Position numbers and translations under genes: made by a program. Positions 1 to 7,849 of a stretch of 41,295 nt of DNA are shown one piece after another (the stretch's first letter is position 1; each line of letters opens with the position of its first letter). Location of the stretch: the NCBI RefSeq assembly GCF_000423425.1, contig NZ_AUHY01000022.1:1-41295 (forward strand), written 5' to 3'. Below the pieces are notes generated by a model, which searched no databases, was not told the origin of the DNA, and saw only the letters and a list, made by a program, of their open reading frames with translations. This DNA comes from Meiothermus rufus DSM 22234 (GTDB lineage: Bacteria > Deinococcota > Deinococci > Deinococcales > Thermaceae).

Positions 1-78
1 CCTGGGGAACCTCCTTTCTTGGTTGGTTCCCCTCTTTTTATCCCAGCTTAGAGTCTCACATGTGTTTGTCCAGGTTCA
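1..78 (-). repeat. Inverted repeat, left copy (probable mobile-element end)
   Basis: These 78 bases are the exact reverse complement of 41200-41277. The copy is oriented outward: on the minus strand it reads towards base 1, so the gene it serves would begin at or just beyond the left edge. It contains the arms GGGGAACC (4-11) and GGTTCCCC (25-32), which enclose a ribosome-binding site on the minus strand. The inner boundary at 78/79 is sharp, because similarity to the other copy stops there. The true repeat may extend left of base 1. It ends 43 bases before the rph start. An insertion-sequence terminus is the simplest reading, but the transposase itself is not in view. Confidence 0.85.
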
Positions 79-108
79 CTCCTGGCCGCCGGTGTGGTGG
101 GGTTGTGG

Positions 109-114
109 TAGAGT
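109..114 (+). promoter_or_regulatory. rph -10 box, leaderless type
   Basis: TAGAGT lies 7 bases before the rph ATG (122), so a transcript would start at or next to the start codon. There is no Shine-Dalgarno sequence and no convincing -35 box. The 9-mer TAGAGTCTC also occurs at 50-58 inside the repeat. Confidence 0.5.
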
Positions 115-121
115 CTCGACG

Positions 122-838
122 ATGAAGCGCAAGGATGGGCGGCAGCCCCACGAACTCCGACCTCTTCTGATTCGAACGGGCTATGTGCACTATGCCGAAG
201 GCTCGGCCCTGGTCGAGCTGGGGAATACCCGGGTGCTGGTGAACGTCTCCCTCACCGATGGGGTGCCCCGGCATGTCTCGGGCCGGGAAGGCTGGCTGAT
301 GGCCGAATACAACTTGCTGCCCCGCTCAACCCAGGTGCGCAAGGAGCGCGAACGCCAGAAAATCTCGGGGCGCACCGCTGAGATACAGCGCTTTTTGGGC
401 CGGGCCTTCCGGGCGGCTTTGGACCTGAGCTTGTTGCCGGGCAAGACCGTGGTGATCGATGCTGATGTGATCCAGGCCGATGGGGGAACCCGCGTGGCCT
501 CGCTACTAGGGGGGTATGCGGCGCTGCACCAGGCCATGGATCGGCTGGTTCGCCAGGGCAAAATTGACGAATGGCCCCTGACCGAGTTTGCCGCGGTGAG
601 CGTGGGCTGGATGGGGGGGGATACCTTGTTGCTGGACCTGACCCAGCTCGAGGATGAAAAGGCCTGGGCCGACCTAACCGTGGTGGCTACCCAAAGCGGC
701 GAGATCATTGAGCTGCACGGGGCTGGGGAGGGGCGCCCAGTCCCCCGGGCCACTTACCAGGCTATGCTGGAGCTGGGTCTAGCCCAGATTCCTGAGTTGG
801 TGCGGCGGGTGCACGCCCAGCTTAGGCCGAAGGCCTAA
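122..838 (+). CDS. rph: Ribonuclease PH
   Basis: This is a 238-residue phosphorolytic 3'-5' exoribonuclease that trims the 3' ends of tRNA precursors. The reading frame is open back to base 23, but that extension runs into the terminal repeat and its peptide is not family-like. The start at 122 gives the expected N-terminus (RKDGR..ELRP). Family landmarks follow in order: EGSALVELGNT, WLMAEYNLLPRST, KISGRTAEIQRFLGRA, VVIDADVIQADGGTR and the C-terminal DLTVVATQSGEIIELHGAGEG. Length fits the usual 235-260 residues. A TAnnnT box 7 bases upstream suggests leaderless transcription. It is followed 74 bases later by rdgB, a pairing of RNA and nucleotide housekeeping genes also seen in other bacteria. 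Confidence 0.95.
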   Translation: MKRKDGRQPHELRPLLIRTGYVHYAEGSALVELGNTRVLVNVSLTDGVPRHVSGREGWLMAEYNLLPRSTQVRKERERQKISGRTAEIQRFLGRAFRAALDLSLLPGKTVVIDADVIQADGGTRVASLLGGYAALHQAMDRLVRQGKIDEWPLTEFAAVSVGWMGGDTLLLDLTQLEDEKAWADLTVVATQSGEIIELHGAGEGRPVPRATYQAMLELGLAQIPELVRRVHAQLRPKA

Positions 839-899
839 CGAATATCCGGCGCTTGGGAGGCCCTGCCCATATAGCCCAACCGGGGTTCCTTTTTGGGAT

Positions 900-905
900 T
901 AAGAT
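900..905 (+). promoter_or_regulatory. rdgB -10 box, leaderless type
   Basis: TAAGAT is followed by 7 bases and then the ATG at 913. This suggests that rdgB has its own leaderless promoter in the 74-base gap after rph. Confidence 0.45.
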
Positions 906-912
906 GGGATAG

Positions 913-1524
913 ATGCGCGTGCTGGTTGCTACCTCGAACCCCGGTAAGTATCGCGAGATTAAAGAAGGGCTGGCCCCGCTGGGGTGGACGCTGTTTTCCC
1001 TGTTGGATTACCCCTTCAAGCTGCCGCCCGAGGAGGGGGCTACATTCGAAGATAACGCTATTTTGAAGGCGGCCTACGCCGCTAGGCAAAGTGGCCTGCC
1101 TACCCTGGCCGACGACTCGGGCCTCGAGGTAGCGGCCTTAGGGGGTGAGCCTGGGGTGTACTCGGCCCGCTATGGCAATAAGACGACCGATACCGAGCGG
1201 AATGTGTATCTGCTCGAGCGCCTGAAAGGCATTCCGCCGGAGCAGCGCAAGGCCAAATTCGTAGCGGTGTTGGCGATGGCCTACCCCGATGGTTACCTGG
1301 AGCTTTACCGGGGCGAGACCGAGGGGGAGATCCTCGAGGCCCCCCGAGGGGAGTGGGGCTTCGGCTACGACCCCTTGTTTTATCTGCCCGAGGTGGGCAA
1401 GACCTTTGCCGAGATGACCTTGGAACAGAAAGCGGCCCATTCGCACCGGGGTAAGGCCCTTAGGGCTTTGCTCGAGGCCTACCGGCAGGGCACAAGGCGC
1501 AAGGAGCAGCCTCTAAGCGAGTGA
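913..1524 (+). CDS. rdgB: dITP/XTP pyrophosphatase (Ham1/RdgB)
   Basis: This 203-residue protein is a house-cleaning nucleotidase that hydrolyses dITP, ITP and XTP to the monophosphate and pyrophosphate, keeping deaminated purines out of DNA and RNA. The N-terminal substrate loop ATSNPGKYREI is typical of the family. So are TFEDNAILKA, LPTLADDSGLEVAALGGEPGVYSARYG, the central GEWGFGYDPLFYLPE and the C-terminal MTLEQKAAHSHRGKAL. Length is normal. The start at 913 follows a TAnnnT box by 7 bases and has no ribosome-binding site. It converges on the EamA transporter gene with only 5 bases between the stops. Confidence 0.95.
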   Translation: MRVLVATSNPGKYREIKEGLAPLGWTLFSLLDYPFKLPPEEGATFEDNAILKAAYAARQSGLPTLADDSGLEVAALGGEPGVYSARYGNKTTDTERNVYLLERLKGIPPEQRKAKFVAVLAMAYPDGYLELYRGETEGEILEAPRGEWGFGYDPLFYLPEVGKTFAEMTLEQKAAHSHRGKALRALLEAYRQGTRRKEQPLSE

Positions 1525-1529
1525 GGTGC

Positions 1530-2420
1530 CTAGCGGCTGCCCCATACTGCCAGGCCCACCCCCACCAGCAGGATGGCTCCCCCCACGAATACCGCCAGAG
1601 CGGGTACCTCTCCCAAGAGGAAATAACCCAGTAGGCTGGCACCTACGGGCTCCAATAGCATCACCAGGCTGACCAGCACCGGGGGAATCTGCCGCATGGC
1701 CCAGTTAAAGCTGGTATGCCCGACCAGCTGGGGCAACAGGGCCATCAGGCCAATCCAGAGGTAGGCCAGGGGGGGGTGGTCGCCGTAACTACCCCCAAAC
1801 AAGCCGGGCAGGGGGAGCAGGGCCAGGGCGGCTACGCTGTAGGCCACAGCGGCATAAACCCCGATGGCGAAGCCCCGCCGCTGGGCTTCCCGCCCCAGCA
1901 TGAAGTACAGTGCCCCGGCCACTGCCCCGCATAGGGCTAGGAAGTTGCCCAAAGTGGGATTGACCGCCTGGCCGTTCTCTCCCCCCAGGCCGATGAACGC
2001 CGCACCGCCCAGGGCTACCCCGATGCCCAGGAGGGTTAGCCGACTGGGGGTCTGCTTGAGCCACCACCAGGCCAGTAGGGCAGTCCAGATAGGGGTAGAG
2101 GTGACCAACACGGTGCTGGCCGCAATGCTGGTCAGGCCGATGGAAGTGATCCAGGTGGCAAAGTGCAGGGCTAGAAAAAGCCCGGCTAGAGCGGCGTAGG
2201 CCCAGGCCCCGGGTTGCAGGCGCAACTGGGGATAGGCCCACCAGGCGGGGAGCAGCAGCAGGCTGGCAAAGGTCATCCGCAAAGCGCTGATCACCAGGCT
2301 GAAACCCACCCCCTGCTCCCCGGCGGCGGTAGCAGCCAGCCGGGCCAGGATGGAGCCGAAGGAGATGGCCACAACCCCGGCCAAGAGCACCAGCGCGATG
2401 CGTATGTGGGCAGAAGGCAT
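1530..2420 (-). CDS. EamA/DMT-family transporter
   Basis: This is a 296-residue integral membrane protein with about ten hydrophobic segments, arranged as two EamA halves (roughly residues 8-140 and 150-292). That is the standard drug/metabolite transporter layout. The first half has the Ala/Thr-rich helices SIGLTSIAASTVLVTSTPIWTA. The second has LVGHTSFNWAMRQIPPVLVSL and the final pattern LLEPVGASLLGYFLLGEVPAL, which matches the conserved EP..A.....GE..... motif. The substrate cannot be read from the sequence; members of this family export amino acids, nucleosides or drugs. The gene is monocistronic, divergent from pntAA and convergent with rdgB. Confidence 0.85.
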   Translation of the reverse strand: MPSAHIRIALVLLAGVVAISFGSILARLAATAAGEQGVGFSLVISALRMTFASLLLLPAWWAYPQLRLQPGAWAYAALAGLFLALHFATWITSIGLTSIAASTVLVTSTPIWTALLAWWWLKQTPSRLTLLGIGVALGGAAFIGLGGENGQAVNPTLGNFLALCGAVAGALYFMLGREAQRRGFAIGVYAAVAYSVAALALLPLPGLFGGSYGDHPPLAYLWIGLMALLPQLVGHTSFNWAMRQIPPVLVSLVMLLEPVGASLLGYFLLGEVPALAVFVGGAILLVGVGLAVWGSR

Positions 2421-2427
2421 GGCCTAG

Positions 2428-2433
2428 ATTGTA
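2428..2433 (-). promoter_or_regulatory. -10 box of the EamA gene, leaderless type
   Basis: On the minus strand TACAAT (4 of 6 or better to TATAAT) lies 7 bases before the ATG whose first base is 2420. No Shine-Dalgarno sequence is present. Confidence 0.55.
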
Positions 2434-2476
2434 CCGGGAATAAGCGGGCCTGATGGCAGGCTTTGAGGATGGGGAT

Positions 2477-2524
2477 TTGTGCCCTGGGTAAGGGCTGGTA
2501 TACTTCCTGCGGAGTGGTATACCA
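2477..2524 (+). promoter_or_regulatory. pntAA promoter with repeated TGGTATAC operator-like boxes
   Basis: TTGTGC (2477-2482), a 16-base spacer and TATACT (2499-2504) form a promoter, and the TGG before the -10 makes it an extended -10. The octamer TGGTATAC occurs at 2496-2503, on top of the -10, and again at 2515-2522. The second copy is part of a perfect 10-bp palindrome TGGTATACCA (2515-2524). The copies start 19 bases apart, about two helical turns, which would suit a repressor that blocks the -10 and start site. The repressor is unknown. Confidence 0.5.
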
Positions 2525-2539
2525 AAACGAGGAGGTGGA

Positions 2540-3664
2540 ATGGTACAGATAGCAGTCCCCAAAGAGACCGCGCCAGGTGAGCGCCGGGTTGCCCTGACCC
2601 CCGAGGTGGTGGGCCGCCTGCGCAAAGAAGGCTGGGGGGTTCGCCTCGAGGCCGGCGCAGGTGCGGGTGCCTATTTTTCCGACCAGGCCTACCGGGAGGC
2701 CGGGGCCGAGGTGGTCTCGCGGGACCAACTGTTCAAGGGGGCCCAGGTGGTGTTTACCGTGCAGCCCTTGGAGGTAGCCGAACTGGCCCAACTCGAGCCC
2801 GGCACCATCGTAGTGGGTCTGATGGCCCCACACCGCAACCTCGAGCGGGTCCGGGCTATGGCTGCGGGAAAGCTCACTGCCCTAGCCATGGAGCTGGTGC
2901 CCCGCATCACCCGGGCCCAGAGCATGGACGTGCTCTCCTCCCAGGCCACGGTGGCTGGCTATGTGGCTGCCCTCATCGCTGCCCGCGAGAGCAGCCGTTT
3001 CTTTCCTATGCTCACTACCGCTGCCGGTACCATCCGCCCAGCCAAGGTGCTGGTGATGGGGGTAGGGGTGGCGGGTCTGCAGGCCATCGCGACCGCTCGC
3101 CGGCTGGGGGCCAACGTCTGGGCCTACGATGTGCGCAAGGCTGCTGCCGAGCAGGCCCTTTCCCTGGGGGCTAAGGTCATCGAGCTGCCCATCAGCGCCG
3201 AGGGTGAGGGGGGGTATGCCCGCGAGCTGACCGAGGAGGAAAAACGCCTGCAGCAAGAGGCCCTGGCCAAGGAGGTGGGCCAGATGGATGCCGTCATCAC
3301 CACGGCCCAGATTCCCGGGCGCAAGGCCCCCATCCTGATTACCCAGGCCATGGTGGAGCGGATGGCCCCGGGGTCGGTGGTGGTCGACCTGGCGGCTGAA
3401 TCTGGGGGCAACTGTGAGCTGACCCGGCCCGGCGAGACCCTCGAGGTAGGTGGGGTGCGCATCGTGGGGCCGTTGAACCTGCCCAGTGCCCTTTCGGTGC
3501 ACGCCAGCGAGATGTACGCCAAGAACCTCTATAACCTTTCCAAGCTGCTTTACCAAGACGGTCAGCTCGCGCCCGACTGGAGCGACGAGATTTTGGCCGG
3601 AACCTTGCTCACCCACCAGGGTGAGGTCACCCATGCGCCGACCAAGGCTTTGCTGGGAGGATAA
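2540..3664 (+). CDS. pntAA: NAD(P) transhydrogenase alpha subunit, part 1 (dI domain)
   Basis: This 374-residue soluble subunit binds NAD(H) in the proton-translocating transhydrogenase, which passes hydride between NADH and NADP+ using the proton gradient. The N-terminal MVQIAVPKETAPGERRVALTPEVV is the AlaDH/PNT N-terminal domain. The Rossmann region is seen in KVLVMGVGVAGLQAIATARRLGA. The transhydrogenase-specific stretch EEKRLQQEALAKEVGQMDAV and GRKAPILITQAMVERM separate it from alanine dehydrogenase. The start has a strong Shine-Dalgarno sequence, GAGGAGG (2530-2536). Splitting into three polypeptides, as in Rhodospirillum rubrum and Thermus, is confirmed by the two genes that follow at 2 and 4 bases. 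Confidence 0.94.
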   Translation: MVQIAVPKETAPGERRVALTPEVVGRLRKEGWGVRLEAGAGAGAYFSDQAYREAGAEVVSRDQLFKGAQVVFTVQPLEVAELAQLEPGTIVVGLMAPHRNLERVRAMAAGKLTALAMELVPRITRAQSMDVLSSQATVAGYVAALIAARESSRFFPMLTTAAGTIRPAKVLVMGVGVAGLQAIATARRLGANVWAYDVRKAAAEQALSLGAKVIELPISAEGEGGYARELTEEEKRLQQEALAKEVGQMDAVITTAQIPGRKAPILITQAMVERMAPGSVVVDLAAESGGNCELTRPGETLEVGGVRIVGPLNLPSALSVHASEMYAKNLYNLSKLLYQDGQLAPDWSDEILAGTLLTHQGEVTHAPTKALLGG

Positions 3665-3666
3665 AC

Positions 3667-3960
3667 ATGGATACAACCTGGGCTGCGCTGTATATCTTTT
3701 TGTTGGCGGCTTTTACCGGCTACGAGGTGATTAGCCGGGTACCGGTTATCCTGCACACCCCCCTGATGTCGGGGTCGAACTTTATCCACGGCATTGTGGT
3801 GGTGGGGGCTATGGTGGTGCTAGGCCATGCCGAGACCCCCCTCGAGCAGGCCATTGGCTTTTTTGGGGTGATTCTAGGAGCCGCCAATGCCGCGGGGGGG
3901 TACGCGGTGACCGAGCGGATGCTGGAAATGTTTGAACGTAAGCCGAAAGGGGGTCAGTAG
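3667..3960 (+). CDS. pntAB: NAD(P) transhydrogenase alpha subunit, part 2 (membrane)
   Basis: This is a 97-residue hydrophobic protein with three predicted membrane helices (about residues 5-25, 38-56 and 62-82), matching the small dII-alpha part of transhydrogenase. The conserved stretch TGYEVISRVPVILHTPLMSGSN is clearly visible, followed by FIHGIVVVGAM and GAANAAGGYAVTERML. It starts 2 bases after the pntAA stop, so translational coupling is likely. Together with PntB it forms the proton channel in the cytoplasmic membrane. Confidence 0.94.
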   Translation: MDTTWAALYIFLLAAFTGYEVISRVPVILHTPLMSGSNFIHGIVVVGAMVVLGHAETPLEQAIGFFGVILGAANAAGGYAVTERMLEMFERKPKGGQ

Positions 3961-3964
3961 GCCG

Positions 3965-5320
3965 GTGGAAAACTTCGTTGAGTTGGTCTACTTCCTGACC
4001 GCCTTGCTCTTCATTCTGGGGCTCAAGCGGATGTCTTCCCCGGCCACCGCCCGCAGCGGGGTGGTCTGGGCTGGGGCGGCTATGGTGGCCGCAACCTTGG
4101 TAACCTTTCTTACGCCAGGGATGAAAAACTTTGGTCTGATGATCCTGGCTATCGCGATTGGCACGGTGGTGGCCTGGATTGCGGCCAAGCGGGTGCAGAT
4201 GACCGACATGCCCCAGATGGTGGCCATCTACAACGGCATGGGCGGAGGCGCCGCGGGGGCTATCGCCGCAGTGGAGCTTTTGCGGGGGGAGTTCGAGGGC
4301 ACCGGCCTCAAGACCCTGGCGGTATTGGGGGCTTTGATTGGCTCGGTCTCGTTCAGCGGAAGCCTAATCGCTTTTGCCAAGCTACAGGGTCTAATGTCCA
4401 GCCGCCCCATTCAGTTTCCCAGCCAGCGGCTCGTCAACCTGGTGGTCTTGGTGGGGGCTTTGCTTTTGGGCCTGGCCTTGCTGCCGAGCCACTCGGGGGG
4501 GCTTATCTTCCTCTTCTTCCTGCTGGCCTTGGCCTTTGGGGTACTGATGACCCTGCCCATCGGCGGGGGCGATATGCCGGTGGTCATCTCTTTGTACAAC
4601 GCCTTTACCGGCTTGGCGGTGGGCTTTGAGGGGTTTGCCATCGGGAATGCGGCCTTGATTGTGGCCGGTACGGTGGTGGGGGCGGCGGGCACCCTGCTGA
4701 CCTTACTGATGGCCAAGGCGATGAACCGCAGCCTGTGGAGTGTGCTGGTAGGGGGCTTCGGCGTGGAGCAGGAGGCGGGCGAGGTCAAGGGCAGCCTTAA
4801 GCCGATCGACCTCGAGGACGCTGCGGTGATGCTGGCCTATGCCTCCAAGGTCATCTTTGTACCGGGCTACGGCATGGCGGTAGCCCAGGCCCAGCACAAG
4901 CTGCGCGAGCTGGCCGATTTGCTCGAGTCTAAAGGGGTCGAGGTCAAGTTTGCCATCCACCCGGTAGCAGGCCGCATGCCCGGCCACATGAACGTACTGC
5001 TGGCCGAAGCTGGGGTGGCCTACGATAAACTCTTCGACCTCGAGGACATCAACCCCGAGTTCCCCCAGGCCGATGTAGCCGTGGTTATTGGCGCCAACGA
5101 CGTGGTCAACCCGGCAGCCCACCGCAAGGGTTCCCCCCTGTACGGGATGCCCATTCTGGACGTGGATAAGGCCAAGAACGCCATCGTAATCAAGCGGGGT
5201 CAGGGTAAGGGCTTCGCTGGGGTGGAAAACGAGCTGTTTTACGCCGATAATACCCGCATGCTCTATGGGGATGCCCAGAGCGTACTGGGCCAGTTGGTGC
5301 AGTCCCTCAAAAAATTGTAA
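3965..5320 (+). CDS. pntB: NAD(P) transhydrogenase beta subunit
   Basis: This 451-residue subunit has about nine membrane helices in the first 260 residues (dII-beta) and an NADP(H)-binding dIII domain at the C-terminus. Landmarks are MTDMPQMVAIYNGMGGGAAG and LPIGGGDMPVVISLYNAFTG in the membrane part. VIFVPGYGMAVAQAQHKLRE, HPVAGRMPGHMNVLLAEAGV and ADVAVVIGANDVVNPAA mark dIII. I chose the GTG at 3965, which follows the pntAB stop by 4 bases and has a purine-rich AAAGGGGG at 3946-3953. It gives the usual N-terminus (..LVYFLTALLFILGLKRM). An ATG at 3932 in the same frame would add 11 residues and overlap pntAB. A hairpin terminator follows. Confidence 0.94.
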   Translation: MENFVELVYFLTALLFILGLKRMSSPATARSGVVWAGAAMVAATLVTFLTPGMKNFGLMILAIAIGTVVAWIAAKRVQMTDMPQMVAIYNGMGGGAAGAIAAVELLRGEFEGTGLKTLAVLGALIGSVSFSGSLIAFAKLQGLMSSRPIQFPSQRLVNLVVLVGALLLGLALLPSHSGGLIFLFFLLALAFGVLMTLPIGGGDMPVVISLYNAFTGLAVGFEGFAIGNAALIVAGTVVGAAGTLLTLLMAKAMNRSLWSVLVGGFGVEQEAGEVKGSLKPIDLEDAAVMLAYASKVIFVPGYGMAVAQAQHKLRELADLLESKGVEVKFAIHPVAGRMPGHMNVLLAEAGVAYDKLFDLEDINPEFPQADVAVVIGANDVVNPAAHRKGSPLYGMPILDVDKAKNAIVIKRGQGKGFAGVENELFYADNTRMLYGDAQSVLGQLVQSLKKL

Positions 5321-5340
5321 ACATCCTCCAAAGGTATAAC

Positions 5341-5374
5341 CCCCCGCCCAGTCTCTTGGGCGGGGATTATTCTT
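5341..5374 (+). terminator. Rho-independent terminator after pntB
   Basis: CCCCGCCCA (5342-5350) and TGGGCGGGG (5357-5365) form a perfect 9-bp stem with a 6-base loop, followed by ATTATTCTT. It stands 21 bases after the pntB stop and ends the pnt operon. Confidence 0.85.
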
Positions 5375-5408
5375 GCCGAGACGAGAAAGTTTGAGCCCTC
5401 CTTCGTGG

Positions 5409-5437
5409 TTGACAGTTCAAGGGGTCTAGGATAGACT
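5409..5437 (+). promoter_or_regulatory. Promoter of the sugar-binding protein gene
   Basis: A perfect -35 box TTGACA (5409-5414), a 17-base spacer and TAGACT (5432-5437) make this one of the best sigma-A promoters in the window. Transcription should begin near 5444, leaving a leader of about 84 bases that contains two palindromes. Confidence 0.75.
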
Positions 5438-5444
5438 TCGCCTG

Positions 5445-5456
5445 GGAAGTTCTTCC
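5445..5456. promoter_or_regulatory. LacI-like operator 1
   Basis: GGAAG-TT-CTTCC is a perfect dyad lying right at the expected transcription start of the sugar-binding protein gene. The half-site GGAAG/CTTCC resembles operators of LacI-family sugar repressors, although those usually have CG at the centre. Confidence 0.5.
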
Positions 5457-5495
5457 AAAGCCAATGGACTACAATGCCTTTGGGCTAGATGGTTT

Positions 5496-5511
5496 ATGGA
5501 AGCACTTCCAT
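5496..5511. promoter_or_regulatory. LacI-like operator 2
   Basis: ATGGAAG-CA-CTTCCAT has 7-bp arms. It shares the GGAAG-nn-CTTCC core with the site at 5445-5456, and the two centres are 53 bases apart, about five helical turns, so a looped repressor complex is conceivable. It lies just before the Shine-Dalgarno sequence at 5517-5523. Confidence 0.5.
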
Positions 5512-5527
5512 GGAAACAGGAGGAAAC

Positions 5528-6799
5528 ATGAAGAAGTGGCTGGCAAGTGTATTGGCCCTGGCCCTTGTTTGGGGCGGGTTGGCCTTGGCCCAAGGAGTGA
5601 CCATACGTGTCGCGGGCGATTCTACCGCGGTGGGCGAGGGCGGCCGTTGGATGAAGGCCAAGGCCGAGGAATGGGCACAAAAAACCGGCAACCGTATCGA
5701 GTACATCGACTCACCTGCAGACACCAACGACCGTTTGGCCCTCTACCAGCAGTACTGGGCGGCCCGCAGTGCCGATGTGGACGTCTACATGATCGATGTG
5801 ATCTGGCCGGGCATTGTGGCGCCCCATGCTGCCGACCTCAAGCAGTTCTTCAGCGAGGCAGAGTTGGCCCAGTTCTTCCCGCGGATCGTTGAGAACAACA
5901 CCATCCGGGGCAAGCTGACCTCGATTCCCTTCTTTACCGATGCCGGTCTTTTGTACTACCGCACCGACCTACTGCAAAAGTACGGCTACTCCAAGCCACC
6001 AGCGACCTGGACCGAGCTCGAGCAGATGGCGGAGAGAATCCAAGCAGGCGAGCGCCAGGCGGGCAACCGCGACTTCTGGGGGTTTGTCTGGCAGGGCAAG
6101 GCCTACGAGGGCCTGACTTGCGATGCCCTGGAGTGGATTTTCTCCATGGGCGGGGGGCGTATCATCGAGCCCGATGGTCGCATTACCATCAACAACCCCC
6201 AAGCTATCGCTGCGCTCAACATGGTGCGGGGATGGGTGGGTAAAATCTCCCCTCCGGGTGTGACTAGCTACGCTGAGGAAGAGGCCCGTAACGCCTTCCA
6301 GTCGGGCAATGCTGCCTTCATGCGCAACTGGCCCTATGCCTATAGCTTGGGGCAGAGCGAGGGCAGCGCGGTGCGGGGTAAGATCGGCGTAACCGTGTTG
6401 CCGCGCGGCGCAGGTACTGGGGGCCGCAACGCGGCCACCCTGGGGGGCTGGCAGCTCATGGTTTCGACCTATTCGCGCAACCAGCGGGTAGCTGCGGATT
6501 TGGTCAAGTACCTGACCAGCGTGGAGGTTCAGAAAGACAACGCCGTCAACCTCTCGCGCCTGCCCACCCGTCCGGCCCTTTACAACGACCCGCAGGTGCT
6601 GGCCAAGAACCCCTGGTTCCGCGACCTGCTGCCGGTCTTCCAAAATGCGGTGGGGCGCCCTTCGGGTGTGGCCGGTGCGCGTTATAACCAGGTTTCCGAG
6701 GCCTTCTGGACCGGCGTACATGAAGCCATTACTGGCCGTAAGCCGGCTGCACAAGCGGTTCGGGACATCGAAGCGGCCCTGCGGCGCATTCTGCGTTAG
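5528..6799 (+). CDS. ABC transporter sugar-binding protein
   Basis: This 423-residue extracytoplasmic binding protein has a signal peptide (KK at the N-terminus, hydrophobic core to about residue 20, cleavage near ALAQ). It belongs to solute-binding family 1. The segments [19 protein letters not shown] and [20 protein letters not shown] resemble trehalose/maltose-binding proteins, and [15 protein letters not shown] is the family's C-lobe sugar region. The frame is open to 5489, but 5528 has a good ribosome-binding site (CAGGAGG, 5517-5523) and begins the signal peptide. Two permease genes follow. A stable hairpin and a second promoter separate them from this gene, which fits the usual excess of binding protein over permease. 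No ATPase gene is present; a shared MsmX-type ATPase elsewhere is likely. The exact sugar is inference. Confidence 0.88.
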   Translation: MKKWLASVLALALVWGGLALAQGVTIRVAGDSTAVGEGGRWMKAKAEEWAQKTGNRIEYIDSPADTNDRLALYQQYWAARSADVDVYMIDVIWPGIVAPHAADLKQFFSEAELAQFFPRIVENNTIRGKLTSIPFFTDAGLLYYRTDLLQKYGYSKPPATWTELEQMAERIQAGERQAGNRDFWGFVWQGKAYEGLTCDALEWIFSMGGGRIIEPDGRITINNPQAIAALNMVRGWVGKISPPGVTSYAEEEARNAFQSGNAAFMRNWPYAYSLGQSEGSAVRGKIGVTVLPRGAGTGGRNAATLGGWQLMVSTYSRNQRVAADLVKYLTSVEVQKDNAVNLSRLPTRPALYNDPQVLAKNPWFRDLLPVFQNAVGRPSGVAGARYNQVSEAFWTGVHEAITGRKPAAQAVRDIEAALRRILR

Positions 6800-6814
6800 G
6801 TCGTCCCAGCTTCC

Positions 6815-6848
6815 AACGAATGGGGTCGGGTATCCGGCCCCATTCGTT
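6815..6848 (+). terminator. Intercistronic hairpin after the binding-protein gene
   Basis: AACGAATGGGG (6815-6825) pairs perfectly with CCCCATTCGTT (6838-6848). The stem can extend inward by about four more pairs, one of them a wobble, to a small GTAT loop. No T-run follows. It may protect or partly terminate the upstream mRNA rather than act as a full intrinsic terminator. Confidence 0.6.
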
Positions 6849-6916
6849 AACACCAGAGATGACTAAGGTGCGGCAACTATAGCGCAAGTGGCCGGAAGGC
6901 ATGTAGTATCGGTGTA

Positions 6917-6945
6917 TTGAAAAAAATCGCCAAACGCTTTATAGG
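6917..6945 (+). promoter_or_regulatory. Promoter of the permease pair
   Basis: TTGAAA (6917-6922), a 17-base spacer and TATAGG (6940-6945) lie 22 bases before the permease ATG. A ribosome-binding site GGAGGTG (6957-6963) follows. The permeases can therefore be transcribed apart from the binding protein. Confidence 0.6.
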
Positions 6946-6967
6946 GTCGGCTGGGTGGAGGTGATAG

Positions 6968-7849
6968 ATGCTCACAGTACGACAAACCCGCTTGGCTTGG
7001 CTGCTGGTCTTGCCGACGCTGTTGGTGGTGGCGTTTGTGGCAGGCTACCCGTTGGCCCAGGTGTTCTACTACTCGTTTCATCGGGCGGACATCTCTTTTG
7101 TGGAGCCCACCGAGTTTGTGGGCCTGAAGAACTACATTTTCCTGTTGCAAGACCCCGACTTTAGGGGAGCACTCTGGAATACTTTGCGCTTTACAGTGGT
7201 TTCGGTCTTCCTCGAGACCGTTTTGGGTTTGGCCATTGCCTTGGTTATTCATTCCAATTTCAAGGGCCGGGGGATTGTGCGGGCGGCCATCCTGATTCCC
7301 TGGGCCATTCCCACGGTGGTCTCGGCCAAGATGTGGCAATGGATGCTCAACGATATCTATGGTGTGATCAACGTCATCCTGGTCAACACCGGCCTGATAG
7401 CCAACAAAATCGCCTTCTTGGCCAACCCCAACACCATCCTGTGGTCTATCGTGGCAGTGGATGTTTGGAAGACCACACCTTTCATGGCCCTTCTGTTGCT
7501 GGCTGGTTTGCAGCTAATCCCTTCCGATATCTATGAGGCCGCCGATATCGATGGAGCCAGCAAGTGGCAGCAGTTCTGGACCCTCACCTTGCCCTTGTTG
7601 ACCCCGGCTCTGGTGGTGGCCCTGATCTTCCGCACCCTGGATGCGCTGCGGGTCTTCGATGTGATTTTTGTGATGGTAGGGGTCAATACCGCCACCCGAA
7701 GCCTGGCCATTTACAACCGTCAGACCCTCATCGATTTTCAAGACCTGGGGTATGGCTCGGCCATATCGGTGGCCATTCTGGTTATAATCTTCATCTTTGT
7801 GTTCCTGTACATGCGCGTAGCAGGACGGGGGGTGCGCGGTGAGGACTAA
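6968..7849 (+). CDS. ABC sugar transporter permease (MalF type)
   Basis: This 293-residue membrane permease has six hydrophobic segments, starting with [21 protein letters not shown]. The ATPase-contact EAA loop is clear: [38 protein letters not shown] and the C-terminal helix are typical of the CUT1 carbohydrate uptake family. It has its own promoter and Shine-Dalgarno sequence. The next permease overlaps its last 11 bases, so the two are translationally coupled and should form the heterodimeric pore served by the binding protein upstream. Confidence 0.92.
   Translation: MLTVRQTRLAWLLVLPTLLVVAFVAGYPLAQVFYYSFHRADISFVEPTEFVGLKNYIFLLQDPDFRGALWNTLRFTVVSVFLETVLGLAIALVIHSNFKGRGIVRAAILIPWAIPTVVSAKMWQWMLNDIYGVINVILVNTGLIANKIAFLANPNTILWSIVAVDVWKTTPFMALLLLAGLQLIPSDIYEAADIDGASKWQQFWTLTLPLLTPALVVALIFRTLDALRVFDVIFVMVGVNTATRSLAIYNRQTLIDFQDLGYGSAISVAILVIIFIFVFLYMRVAGRGVRGED

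Noticed and set aside
23-121. Upstream extension of the rph reading frame
   Set aside because: The extra 33 residues run through the terminal repeat; the same peptide start also appears from the right repeat on the other strand, and RNase PH proteins begin at the RKDGR motif.
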